A DNA stretch of 13,856 nucleotides from Nitrospinaceae bacterium (GTDB lineage: Bacteria; Nitrospinota; Nitrospinia; Nitrospinales; VA-1). The stretch covers positions 1 to 13,856 of the forward strand of contig JAPYPM010000032.1 of NCBI GenBank assembly GCA_029937635.1, in the 5' to 3' direction. Every line of letters begins with the position of its first letter. The first letter of the stretch is position 1. This document shows, piece by piece, positions 1-7,239 of the stretch. The notes under the pieces were generated by a model. That model did not search any database. It was given only the letters and a program-made list of their open reading frames with translations, and was not told where the DNA came from. The position numbers and the translations under genes are program-made.

Positions 1-1
1 G

Positions 2-289
2 TATGTCATTATTGCTTGGTGGAAGATGCCTCCAGTAGATTTAGAAATGAGTAGAGTGGTCTATGGTGTTTTAATTTTTATTCTTATTTTATTTTTAGTT
101 CTTACACCTATGATTTATTGTGGAAAAAAATTATTGGTTCAAGTGTTGACATTTATTTACGGAGGGAGGGCAGTTTTCTCTATATATTCATTGATAGGAG
201 GAGATGTGTTCCCTGCAGTTCCTTATTTATTACCATGTGTGATAATCATATTTTATTTATTAGGGAGAGCTGTTTGGGATTGGCCGTAG
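2..289 (+). CDS. Small multi-pass membrane protein, 5' end probably outside the window
   Basis: The reading frame is open from base 2 to the TAG at 287-289, so the gene may begin left of the window. An ATG at 26, with a GGTGGAAG stretch just before it, is a possible in-window start and would give 87 residues. The visible protein is very hydrophobic, with about three membrane segments (roughly residues 11-31, 37-57 and 63-83 counted from that ATG) and almost no charged loops. No catalytic motif is visible and I do not recognise the family. It most likely sits in the inner membrane. An overlapping frame at 118-306 looks like a shadow and was left out. Confidence 0.5.
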   Translation, partial: YVIIAWWKMPPVDLEMSRVVYGVLIFILILFLVLTPMIYCGKKLLVQVLTFIYGGRAVFSIYSLIGGDVFPAVPYLLPCVIIIFYLLGRAVWDWP

Positions 290-453
290 TTGTTTTCATA
301 AGTTAAAATATCGAAATTGTATCCTATAGAAAAATATTGAGTATTCGAGGGACTTGGAAAGGACGTTTAAAAAATTGCCAAGCCTATAAATTCTGATTAG
401 AAATTTTTTAAGTAGACTGTTTGCAAAAGACTAATATTAGATTTCATTGAAAT

Positions 454-1575
454 ATGATAAATAAAATAGATCCAGTTTTTATTGATGATTCTTCTCGTCT
501 ACCTTTGTTAACTGATAATGGCCGGACTTTTATGGGTCTTGAGAATTCGAGTTCCTCGGAATTGGTTGAACGTGTGAGAAATCTATTTGAGTATTTGAAT
601 GAGTATTTGGGGTTTAGTAATTCGGCAGATGGTAGGGAAAACCAGAAATGCTTTAATCTCTTGCTCCGCTCAATTTATCCTGAGGTAATGATTGACTTAG
701 CTGACTTAATTTATGCTCAACACGAGCGACTTGCTGTGTATTTAAGTTTTGATCAAATTAATATTAATCTCAAAAATAATTTTGATGCAAATGACTATTC
801 ACTGGAAAAGTTAAATCAAAAAATGGCGCAACTATTTCGTCGCTTGGCAACAACAATCGCTGAAAGCCATTTTTTAAAGGAAGATCCTAAAGTTATTCGT
901 CTACTAAGTGAAAGCTATAGTTATTATTTATATCAAACTAAAAACTTTCCATGGGAAGACGTCCCTCAATTAAGACTCTTAAACCTTGAACATCCTGTGT
1001 TAGATGTTGCTACTGGTTTAGCGGGCTTCAGTAGAATTAATTCTTGGCCAGAAAACTTTCCTCAGTTAGTTTTATCTGATAACGAAAGTTTTATTGTTAA
1101 TGGTTTGTCTCACTTTCTCAGACTTACAGGAAAAAAAAATGTACTTCTATTGGAAGCAGATTTCCCTAAAAAACCTCCGGAAGGAATCAAATTTGGCTTT
1201 ATTGTAGTAAATAAATTCTTGCATCATCTGCAAAGAGGCGACAGAGTAAAATTTTTAAAATGGTCTAGGTGTGTTTTGGAGGAGCATGGGGTTTTAGAGA
1301 TTTTGGATACAGATCTAGAAAACCACATTATTGAACAGTCAAGTCAGCCTGAGTTTAAAAATAAACTGACGGTGGGGTATTTGAAAACTTTAGTAGAAAT
1401 AGAAAATGGTTATACGAATACTTTAAAGCTCGATGTCCAAGATGCAGGGTTTCGAATCACGCATTTTGATTGCAGGGAATATTGCGATGAGACAGATGCG
1501 TTTAGCCAAAATCCAGGTGATACTATTTCTTTAAAGTTTAAAGGTTTAGAAATTGTTGCAGAAAAATCGGTTTAA
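454..1575 (+). CDS. Class I SAM-dependent methyltransferase with unassigned N-terminal region
   Basis: This 373-residue protein has a Rossmann-type methyltransferase fold in its second half. Motif I is VLDVATGLAGF at residues 182-192, the acidic residue ending strand 2 is D209 (LVLSDN), and a strand-4 segment FIVVNKFLHHL follows at 249-259. The later segment LEEHGVLEILDTD (275-287) matches the strand-5 region. Residues 1-175 are mostly helical and lack a motif I know, as in methyltransferases with an N-terminal substrate or dimerisation domain. The substrate cannot be told. The ATG at 454 has no clear Shine-Dalgarno sequence but is the first start in a long open frame. The gene converges with the ModE-like regulator, 26 bp away. 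Methyltransferase assignment is fairly safe; function is open. Confidence 0.75.
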   Translation: MINKIDPVFIDDSSRLPLLTDNGRTFMGLENSSSSELVERVRNLFEYLNEYLGFSNSADGRENQKCFNLLLRSIYPEVMIDLADLIYAQHERLAVYLSFDQININLKNNFDANDYSLEKLNQKMAQLFRRLATTIAESHFLKEDPKVIRLLSESYSYYLYQTKNFPWEDVPQLRLLNLEHPVLDVATGLAGFSRINSWPENFPQLVLSDNESFIVNGLSHFLRLTGKKNVLLLEADFPKKPPEGIKFGFIVVNKFLHHLQRGDRVKFLKWSRCVLEEHGVLEILDTDLENHIIEQSSQPEFKNKLTVGYLKTLVEIENGYTNTLKLDVQDAGFRITHFDCREYCDETDAFSQNPGDTISLKFKGLEIVAEKSV

Positions 1576-1601
1576 AAATATAAGTATAAACTTTGCCTAA
1601 A

Positions 1602-1967
1602 CTAATCGGGTTGCTTGAGAGACCGTTTGATTGTTTTCCAGTTTTCTTGTAGAGATTCCTCTGCTTTTTTTTCCATAGATCTGTATGCTTTTGTCATTTT
1701 TAAGCCTAGTGGTGTTAGATAAGCACCGCCACCCTTTTTCCCTCCAGTAGCACTTGTAACCAGACAAGATTTAAAATTTTTATTCATAGTATCCACAAGA
1801 TTCCAGGCGCGGCGATAGCTTAAACCTAAATTCAGGGCAGCTTTTGAAATAGAGCCCGATCGGTCAATTTCCTCCAAAAGAGAAACTTTTCCTGGACCTA
1901 AAGCTATTTGATCGCCAGACAATATTCTTATGCGGGTTAGGCAGTGGACTTTTTCTTTAGTTTTCAA
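1602..1967 (-). CDS. ModE-type winged helix-turn-helix regulator without a molybdate-binding domain
   Basis: The 121-residue protein matches the N-terminal DNA-binding domain of ModE: LGPGKVSLLEEI (23-34), the helix-turn-helix GSISKAALNLGLSYRRAWNL (38-57) and the wing TATGG/GGGA-like stretch SATGGKKGGGAYLTPLG (72-88). ModE itself continues into molbindin domains that bind molybdate; this protein ends with a charged helix, so it cannot sense molybdate that way. Single-domain ModE-like regulators are common and their ligands are mostly unknown. The start is TTG at 1967: an in-frame stop lies at about 1980-1982 and no ATG or GTG comes near it. No molybdate transporter gene is adjacent. An inverted repeat at 2006-2023, just upstream, may be its own operator. 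Confidence 0.85.
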   Translation of the reverse strand: MKTKEKVHCLTRIRILSGDQIALGPGKVSLLEEIDRSGSISKAALNLGLSYRRAWNLVDTMNKNFKSCLVTSATGGKKGGGAYLTPLGLKMTKAYRSMEKKAEESLQENWKTIKRSLKQPD

Positions 1968-2333
1968 TAAATTTCTTAATTATATAAAAAAATAAGGAGT
2001 CAAATCTGGTAAATTATTACCAGTTTCAATAAATTTAATAATAATTGATATTAATGATAATTAACATATTTTTCTAAGAGTAAGTAGGTATATGAAAGGA
2101 TTTTCTGAAAAATATGAAAAAATAGTTGTGTAGAAGTTTAATTGAGTTGTTTAATTTGGATTAATCTAAATGGTATGGATGACATTAATTTTGAAATAGC
2201 GTTATTCATAATGACTTATTGAACGAAAATTACTATGTCGAGACTGATTTAACGAAACTTGAAAGAATATTGGGAATCTTATAAGCTTATGAAAGACTTA
2301 CTTTAAAAACTATTTTCTATAAGGAGGGAAACT
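1968..2333. other. AT-rich intergenic region between divergent regulator and lipoprotein genes
   Basis: This 366-base stretch carries no convincing gene; the only ATG-led frames are about 9-13 codons. It contains the inverted repeat described at 2006-2023 and must hold the promoters for the leftward regulator and the rightward lipoprotein gene. A weak promoter-like pair, TTGAAA (2259-2264) and TATAAG (2280-2285), has a 15-base spacer, shorter than usual, and is only suggestive. Confidence 0.5.
2006..2023. promoter_or_regulatory. Perfect inverted repeat, candidate operator
   Basis: CTGGTAA and TTACCAG form a perfect 7-bp inverted repeat around a 4-base ATTA centre. It lies about 40 bases upstream of the TTG start of the ModE-like regulator, where an autoregulatory operator would be expected. 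It has no U-tract, so it is not a terminator. It does not match the classical ModE box I know (based on TATATA-type half sites), so binding by this regulator is inference only. Confidence 0.4.
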
Positions 2334-2510
2334 GTGAAAAAATTTATTTATATAGTTATTTTTATAGCAATAGTTTGTTTTTCTGGGTGTGCAACAACTG
2401 GAGGCGCAGTTGGTGTTTCACCTTCAGAGCAATCTACCGGAGGAAAATTAAGCGAAGCAGATTTACAAAGAATGGGTATTACACATGGTGGCTATGGCAA
2501 TAGTAACTAA
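2334..2510 (+). CDS. Small lipoprotein, 58 residues
   Basis: The start is GTG at 2334, six bases after a strong Shine-Dalgarno sequence AGGAGG (2322-2327), and the stop is TAA at 2508-2510. The product begins with a lysine pair (K2, K3), a hydrophobic stretch (about 4-16) and a lipobox-like FSGC with the predicted lipidated cysteine at C19. The -3 residue is Phe, less usual than Leu. The residue after the cysteine is Ala, which in proteobacterial sorting rules would send it to the outer membrane. The mature part of 40 residues is rich in Gly, Ser and Thr and has no known domain. An intrinsic terminator follows 18 bases after the stop, so it seems to be a single-gene transcript. Function unknown; coding status is well supported by ribosome site, signal and terminator. 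Confidence 0.75.
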   Translation: MKKFIYIVIFIAIVCFSGCATTGGAVGVSPSEQSTGGKLSEADLQRMGITHGGYGNSN

Positions 2511-2527
2511 CCTTAAAGCATTAATTT

Positions 2528-2570
2528 AAATTCCACTTTCTTAGTTTTTGAGGGAGTGGAATTTTTTTTT
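2528..2570 (+). terminator. Rho-independent terminator of the small lipoprotein gene
   Basis: AAATTCCACT (2528-2537) pairs perfectly with AGTGGAATTT (2555-2564), and the stem can extend inward with G-T pairs. An unbroken T-run through 2570 follows on the plus strand. This is a classical intrinsic terminator 18 bases past the lipoprotein stop codon. Confidence 0.88.
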
Positions 2571-2715
2571 GATTTTGGGTTAGGTTTGAAATAATTCTTG
2601 TGTGCTTACTTGCAGAGTTTGGTTCTTTAATTATAAATCTTAAAGCCACATTAATTAAGAGTCCGTAGGCACTTCTTAATAATCTTACTACTTAGTGGAT
2701 TTATGTGAGGTTAGA

Positions 2716-3414
2716 TCAGAGTTTTATAGTAGTTAAAAAATCAGATAGACTAGAAAAAATCAAATCGGCTTCGCTAAAATCAATATTTTGGTTCAGTTGA
2801 TTACGGATAATAATACACGACATACCAGCAGCTTTAGAAGCGGACAGTCCTTTGAGCGCATCTTCGATTACGATACATTGTGACGGGTCACATTCTAGTG
2901 CCTTTGCAGCGTTTAAAAAAATATCTGGATGAGGCTTTTCTTTCTTAGCAGACTCTTTCCCTAAAACCGTATCAAAAATATTTTCCGCCTCAGCATTTTT
3001 CAGAATAGCGCCTATGTCATGTTTCCATGAACCGGATGCGATTGCTATAGGGTAAATAGCTTTAAGTAGCTTTATTATTTCAAGAGACTCTGGAAATAAT
3101 CGGATGTCTCCGTTTTGACAATATCGTGAGTACAGCTCAAATTTTTGTTCACGTAACTTAATTGGGTCGACATTAAGATGAAGCTTATGCCGATCAATTT
3201 CACCCGCAATACCTTTTCCTTTAGAAGTCCACTCCACCCAATATTCATCTTTATTAAGACTATGTCCGTACCTTTGGAATACTTCGTTATAAGCAAGGTA
3301 GTGGTAAGGTTCTGAATCTGCAAGAAGACCATCAAAATCAAAAATTATGCCTCTGTTTTTTTTTAGCAAATGTTTGATTTTTATATGCTGAGAGGGTGGT
3401 ATGGGAGAAGACAT
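2716..3414 (-). CDS. HAD-superfamily phosphatase or phosphomutase (subfamily IA)
   Basis: The 232-residue protein carries all four HAD motifs. Motif I is FDFDG with nucleophile D26 and acid/base D28; motif II is the serine in IASGS (S127); motif III lysine is in KKEKPHPD (about 157-164, likely K160); motif IV is VIEDALKG (182-189) with E184 and D185 as Mg2+ ligands. A helical cap sits between residues about 36 and 105. This layout is that of beta-phosphoglucomutase-like and sugar-phosphate phosphatases, so the substrate is probably a small phosphorylated sugar or similar metabolite, but it cannot be named. The enzyme should be cytosolic. The ATG lies 17 bases after the lepB stop, which suggests it is the last gene of the minus-strand operon. 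Confidence 0.88.
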   Translation of the reverse strand: MSSPIPPSQHIKIKHLLKKNRGIIFDFDGLLADSEPYHYLAYNEVFQRYGHSLNKDEYWVEWTSKGKGIAGEIDRHKLHLNVDPIKLREQKFELYSRYCQNGDIRLFPESLEIIKLLKAIYPIAIASGSWKHDIGAILKNAEAENIFDTVLGKESAKKEKPHPDIFLNAAKALECDPSQCIVIEDALKGLSASKAAGMSCIIIRNQLNQNIDFSEADLIFSSLSDFLTTIKL

Positions 3415-3431
3415 GAGATGCTTACCTGAAG

Positions 3432-4106
3432 TTATCGAAGTATTTGTCCGAATCTATCGGCCCTTACCCAATTATCTTCCGCATTCCAAGACCAATAGAT
3501 AACAAGAGCCTTACCTTTAATTTTTTTTGTTTCGAGAAATCCCCAGAACCTGCTGTCCTGACTATTTTCTCTATTGTCACCCATAGTGAATAGATGATCT
3601 GGCGGAACCACAACGGGCCCAAAGTCATCTCTGGGAACAAGGCGACTTTGTTGGGGTATGTCAGTGTGTAAAGCATGCGTTTCTTTAATGAGTTCTTCGT
3701 TTATATAAACTTTTTGCCGTCGAACTTCTAGACGGTCGCCCGGTATTCCAATCACTCGTTTAATAAAGTCCCTATTTTCATTTTTTGGATATTTAAAAAC
3801 AATAATGTCTTCTCTTTTAGGAGTTCTTTGAAACAATACAATATCATCAAAAAGCTTTATATTAAGAAACGGGATAACGTTTGGGATGTGAATCCCATAA
3901 GCGAATTTAGATACAAGAATATGATCTCCGATCAGGAGAGTGTTTTGCATCGATCCGGAAGGAATTTTGAATGCCTGGATAATAAAGGTCCGGATGAATA
4001 GTGCGAGCAAGAGAGCAATGAAAATTGCTTCAGCATATTCTCGGAATATACTTTTGTGTTTTTTCTTAACACCTGAATTGCTGGGGTTGGGGATATTATT
4101 TGCCAT
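3432..4106 (-). CDS. lepB: Signal peptidase I
   Basis: This inner-membrane protease removes signal peptides from exported proteins. The 224-residue sequence has a membrane anchor at about residues 26-46, followed by IPSGSM with catalytic Ser52, RDFIKRVIGIPGD with the general base Lys116, and the family box GDNRENSQDSRFWG (176-189). These are the three diagnostic boxes of type I signal peptidase, and the single N-terminal membrane anchor matches many bacterial versions that lack the second helix of the E. coli enzyme. The usual SMxPT is SMQNT here, a tolerated variation. The ATG lies inside the 3' end of lepA, with an 11-bp overlap (4096-4106), which suggests translational coupling. The lepA-lepB order is also that of E. 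coli. Confidence 0.95.
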   Translation of the reverse strand: MANNIPNPSNSGVKKKHKSIFREYAEAIFIALLLALFIRTFIIQAFKIPSGSMQNTLLIGDHILVSKFAYGIHIPNVIPFLNIKLFDDIVLFQRTPKREDIIVFKYPKNENRDFIKRVIGIPGDRLEVRRQKVYINEELIKETHALHTDIPQQSRLVPRDDFGPVVVPPDHLFTMGDNRENSQDSRFWGFLETKKIKGKALVIYWSWNAEDNWVRADRFGQILR

Positions 4107-5898
4107 CAGTTCTCAAAACGGCTAAAAAAGCTTCTTGCGGAATTTCCACTCTGCCAATTAGTTTCATTTTCTTTTTACCTGCCTTTTGTTTTTCTAGTAA
4201 TTTACGTTTTCGGGAAATATCCCCACCATAGCATTTTGCCAGCACGTTTTTTCTTAGTGCCTTGATTGTTTCTCGTGCAATGATCTTACTTCCAATTGCC
4301 GCTTGAATTGCTACCTCAAACATTTGTTGGGGGATTTTTTCTTTAAGTCTTTTTGCCAGTTCTTTTCCTTGGTGATATGCCTTATCAGTATGAATAATTA
4401 ATGATAAAGCATCAACTATCTCACCATTTAAAAGGATATCTAGCTTAACCAGTTTCGAGGTGCGAAAGTCTATAAACTCGTAATCAAAGGAGGCATACCC
4501 TTGGGTAGTCGATTTAAGTTGATCGTAAAAGTCCAACACGATTTCGCTGAAAGGTAGCTCGTATTGTAGCAATACGGTTTGAGGATTCAAGTATTCCATT
4601 TTAATTTGTATTCCTCGTCGATCGCGTGTAAGAGACATTATTATTCCAATGTGTTGTTCTGGACAAATGATTGTTCCAAGGACGTAAGGCTCTTCCATGT
4701 GATCTACGCTGCGCATTTCTTTTAATTTTGCAGGATTATCCAGCATGATGGTTGACTGATCAGTAGAGAAAACTTTATATGCCACGCTGGGTGCGGTAGT
4801 GAGAAGATCAACATTATGTTCTCTTTCAAGTCGCTCACGGATAATCTCCATATGTAAAAGTCCAAGAAAACCGCAACGAAACCCGAAACCTAATGCTTGT
4901 GAAGATTCTGGCTCATAGGTAAATGAGGAATCGTTTAATTTTAATTTGTCCAATGCGTCTCGTAATAATTCGTATTGATCCCCGGAGATCGGATACAATC
5001 CGCTAAATACCATGGGCTTGGCTTCTTTGTAACCTACAAGAGGCTCTTTTGTAGATCGGTTAGCATCTGTTATAGTATCGCCAATTTTGGTTTGATCCAT
5101 TTCTTTTATTCCCGCGATCACATATCCCACTTCTCCTGCTTGCAGTGATTTGCTTGGCTTTTTGGCGGGAGTATAAGTCCCTATTTCTTCTACATCAAAT
5201 TCTCTTCCTGTGGCCATTAAGCTAATACGCATTCCAACTGTTAAACATCCTTCTACAACCCGAATCAATACAATAACTCCCCGGTAAGAATCAAACCAAG
5301 CGTCAAATAAAAGAGCTTTAAGTGGTTTTTCGCTATCACCAACAGGTGCAGGAATAAACTTTACTACGGCTTTCATTATATCTTCTATGCCAATACCTTC
5401 TTTAGCACTAGTTAACACAGCTTGATCTGATTCGATTTGCAAAACATCTTCCAGCTGCTCTTTAACTGCGTCAGGATCAGAGCTCGGTAAGTCAATTTTA
5501 TTGATCACTGGAACTATAGTGAGATTGTTTTGTGTCGCGAGATTCACGTTGGCAATAGTTTGAGCTTGGATACCTTGAGTCGCGTCAACGATAAGAAGAA
5601 CTCCCTCGCATGCGGCCAGGCTACGAGATACTTCGTAGGTAAAATCAACATGCCCAGGGGTATCAATCATATTAAAGATATAGTTTTCTCCACTTGGATC
5701 TTTATATTCAAGACAAACCGTCTGCGCTTTAATAGTAATTCCCCGTTCACGTTCCAAATCCATATTGTCAAGAACCTGCTCTTTCATTTCTCTTTTTTGG
5801 AGCCCCCCTGTGAAAAGGATGAGCTTGTCAGCAAGGGTAGATTTGCCATGGTCTATGTGGGCTATGATGGAGAAGTTGCGAATTTGGCTTTGCTTCAT
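4096..5898 (-). CDS. lepA: Elongation factor 4 (LepA), ribosomal back-translocase GTPase
   Basis: LepA is a translational GTPase that binds the ribosome and affects translocation or initiation. The 600-residue length matches the family. The GTPase motifs are G1 AHIDHGKST (13-21), G2 near RGITIKA (52-58), G3 DTPGH (79-83), G4 NKID (133-136) and G5 SAK (164-166). The LepA-specific C-terminal tail is present, with GGDISRKRKLLEKQKAGKKK near the end. The start ATG at 5898 gives the canonical N-terminus but has no clear Shine-Dalgarno sequence. A short AT inverted repeat (ATTAAAT-T-ATTTAAT, 5902-5916) lies just before it. It is 37 bases after the nucleotidyltransferase gene and overlaps lepB by 11 bp, so it is probably the second gene of the unit. 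Confidence 0.97.
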   Translation of the reverse strand: MKQSQIRNFSIIAHIDHGKSTLADKLILFTGGLQKREMKEQVLDNMDLERERGITIKAQTVCLEYKDPSGENYIFNMIDTPGHVDFTYEVSRSLAACEGVLLIVDATQGIQAQTIANVNLATQNNLTIVPVINKIDLPSSDPDAVKEQLEDVLQIESDQAVLTSAKEGIGIEDIMKAVVKFIPAPVGDSEKPLKALLFDAWFDSYRGVIVLIRVVEGCLTVGMRISLMATGREFDVEEIGTYTPAKKPSKSLQAGEVGYVIAGIKEMDQTKIGDTITDANRSTKEPLVGYKEAKPMVFSGLYPISGDQYELLRDALDKLKLNDSSFTYEPESSQALGFGFRCGFLGLLHMEIIRERLEREHNVDLLTTAPSVAYKVFSTDQSTIMLDNPAKLKEMRSVDHMEEPYVLGTIICPEQHIGIIMSLTRDRRGIQIKMEYLNPQTVLLQYELPFSEIVLDFYDQLKSTTQGYASFDYEFIDFRTSKLVKLDILLNGEIVDALSLIIHTDKAYHQGKELAKRLKEKIPQQMFEVAIQAAIGSKIIARETIKALRKNVLAKCYGGDISRKRKLLEKQKAGKKKMKLIGRVEIPQEAFLAVLRTDGK

Positions 5899-5935
5899 TA
5901 GATTAAATTATTTAATGTCTTGAAGGGGTATGAGG

Positions 5936-6946
5936 TCATCCCGTTACACGGGATTTGTTGTTTTCGGGGGCAGAAGACCTTTTCATTGAAAGCAAATCGT
6001 GCCATTCATTGTATCTGGTTTTAATGGCTTCGTAATCAGAATCTCGGTCGATATCCAAAGCGGCTCCGGGGTAAGGTACCTCCAGTCCTTTAAACCTTGT
6101 ATTCAGGAGGTTAGATATGCAGTTTTCCATATCTTGTTTTGCAGTCCATTTTTTAAAGTATTTCACCGGTAATTTCCAACCGATTGATGCAAAAAACTGG
6201 CATAGTTGAAGGCCAATGTAACAACGGTAGTACTTAAGCTTAATTTTCCCTAGTAAATTGCGACCAAATAGTAAGATTTTTTTAAAGTCCCTCTGATAAC
6301 GATATTGATACATTTTTTGAATATACTCCCTGTTACCTATGCGCAGAGGTTTTACCAGATGTAGATTATTGATTCTATAGTTATTTTCCTTAAGGTGTAG
6401 ATAAGCCATTTTGATCCCAGGCAATCTTTCGGTTGGATAAAATTGTTTCAATGACTCCTCAGGAATCAGCCCTAGAATATGATCATATTTATTTGTATCA
6501 CTATTGGAGATAAAATACTCTACTTCATGAGGTGTGAGTAAAGGGGAGTCGCATGGAACGATTAAAACTGCTTTGTCTTTATTTTGAGAAACCTTCAAGT
6601 CAACCGTTAGTGAGTTTTTCCCGCAGGAAATTGTTTTTAAAAATGTTTGAAAAATATTTTCGTAAAGGTTTGATTGTTGTTCAACAAGGTAAATAGCTTT
6701 TGGATAGGAAAAGTCAACCCCTGAGTCGCTTAGAGTTTGTTTCAATTTATTTTTAGCCCCTACAATATATATATCTTTTATCGATTTGACTTGCTGTAAT
6801 GCTTCAACGACATAATTAATAATACATTTTCCGTTAATTTCAAGGAAGGCTTTATGTTGATGGTACACCTTATAACTAGACTCCCCTTCTCCCGCTAAGA
6901 GAATTGCGTCGTAACTTTTATTTAAGTGATCTGTGGAATCATTCAT
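5936..6946 (-). CDS. MobA-like nucleotidyltransferase with altered nucleotide-binding loop
   Basis: The N-terminal half reads as an NTP-transferase: DAILLAGEGE (13-22), K32 and INGK (37-40) before a helix, and VPCDSPLLT (130-138) with D133 as the likely metal-binding aspartate. A closing segment, AALDIDRDSDYEAI, resembles the C-terminal end of this fold. In most relatives the loop is LAGGxxxRM; here Gly is replaced by Glu (E20) and no loop arginine is apparent, so the enzyme is divergent. Residues about 195-300 form an extra basic, helical stretch without a motif I know. The substrate is unknown; a molybdopterin guanylyltransferase role is not supported. It is probably the first gene of the minus-strand operon. 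The ATG at 6946 lacks a clear Shine-Dalgarno sequence. Confidence 0.72.
   Translation of the reverse strand: MNDSTDHLNKSYDAILLAGEGESSYKVYHQHKAFLEINGKCIINYVVEALQQVKSIKDIYIVGAKNKLKQTLSDSGVDFSYPKAIYLVEQQSNLYENIFQTFLKTISCGKNSLTVDLKVSQNKDKAVLIVPCDSPLLTPHEVEYFISNSDTNKYDHILGLIPEESLKQFYPTERLPGIKMAYLHLKENNYRINNLHLVKPLRIGNREYIQKMYQYRYQRDFKKILLFGRNLLGKIKLKYYRCYIGLQLCQFFASIGWKLPVKYFKKWTAKQDMENCISNLLNTRFKGLEVPYPGAALDIDRDSDYEAIKTRYNEWHDLLSMKRSSAPENNKSRVTG
5938..5954 (-). other. Hairpin over the stop codon of the nucleotidyltransferase gene
   Basis: ATCCCGT and ACGGGAT form a perfect, GC-rich 7-bp stem with a 3-base loop. It covers the last sense codons and touches the TGA of the nucleotidyltransferase gene, 38 bases before the lepA start. 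No U-tract follows on the minus strand, so it looks like an RNA-processing, stability or attenuation element rather than a full terminator. Confidence 0.45.
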
Positions 6947-7239
6947 CGGGAATGGGGTGATTTAATTTTTTAGAGTTAGTATAAACTATATAACCTTTTT
7001 GTAGTATTGGCCATCGACGATAGTAATGTTTTTGGTTTTTTTTATGTTTAAATTTTTTTATTCTACAATTTTGTTAGTAAAGCCTATTTTTTGATTAATG
7101 GGCATGTAGCTCGTTGGGTTTAGAAAACGAATCAGTTTTACTTCTTGCACTATTTCATGAAAGAGTGATATAGAAAACACTTTTATCGTAAAACTATTTA
7201 TGGAAAGATTTTTTGCGAATAATAGAAGATTAAAAACTT
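6947..7239. other. Divergent intergenic region between nucleotidyltransferase gene and gcvT
   Basis: This 293-base region separates two divergent units and should contain both promoters. No ORF of note is present. It has T-rich runs near 7034-7062 and no sequence resembling the conserved core of the glycine riboswitch that often precedes gcvT. The only promoter-like pair worth naming for gcvT is listed separately. Leftward, TATACT and TATAGT hexamers at about 6975-6992 could be -10 elements but lack a good -35. Confidence 0.45.
7145..7174 (+). promoter_or_regulatory. Possible sigma-70-type promoter of the gcv operon
   Basis: TTGCAC (7145-7150) and TATAGA (7169-7174) stand 18 bases apart. The predicted start of transcription near 7181 would leave a leader of about 60 bases before the gcvT ATG, too short for a glycine riboswitch. 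The match to consensus is moderate in AT-rich DNA, so this is a weak call. Confidence 0.28.

Noticed and set aside
118..306. Second frame overlapping the left membrane-protein gene
   Set aside because: It lacks a ribosome site and is covered almost fully by the better frame ending at 289.
352..382. CTTGG/CCAAG inverted repeat upstream of the methyltransferase gene
   Set aside because: Only five pairs with a loop of about 20 bases; expected by chance.
2037..2066. Fur-box-like AT-rich stretch (ATTGATATTAATGATAATTAA)
   Set aside because: It matches the 19-base consensus only partly and lies in very AT-rich DNA where such matches are common.
2640..2685. Loose stem from TTAAGAGT and ACTTCTTAA downstream of the HAD gene
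   Set aside because: It needs a bulge and has no T-run in the direction of the HAD transcript, so it is not a supportable terminator.
7100..7125. A tRNA-like 5' half (GGGCATGTAGCTCGTTGG)
   Set aside because: It resembles an acceptor strand and D-arm start, but the D-stem does not close, and no anticodon arm, T-arm or 3' acceptor strand follows at the right distance. At most a remnant; chance is likely.
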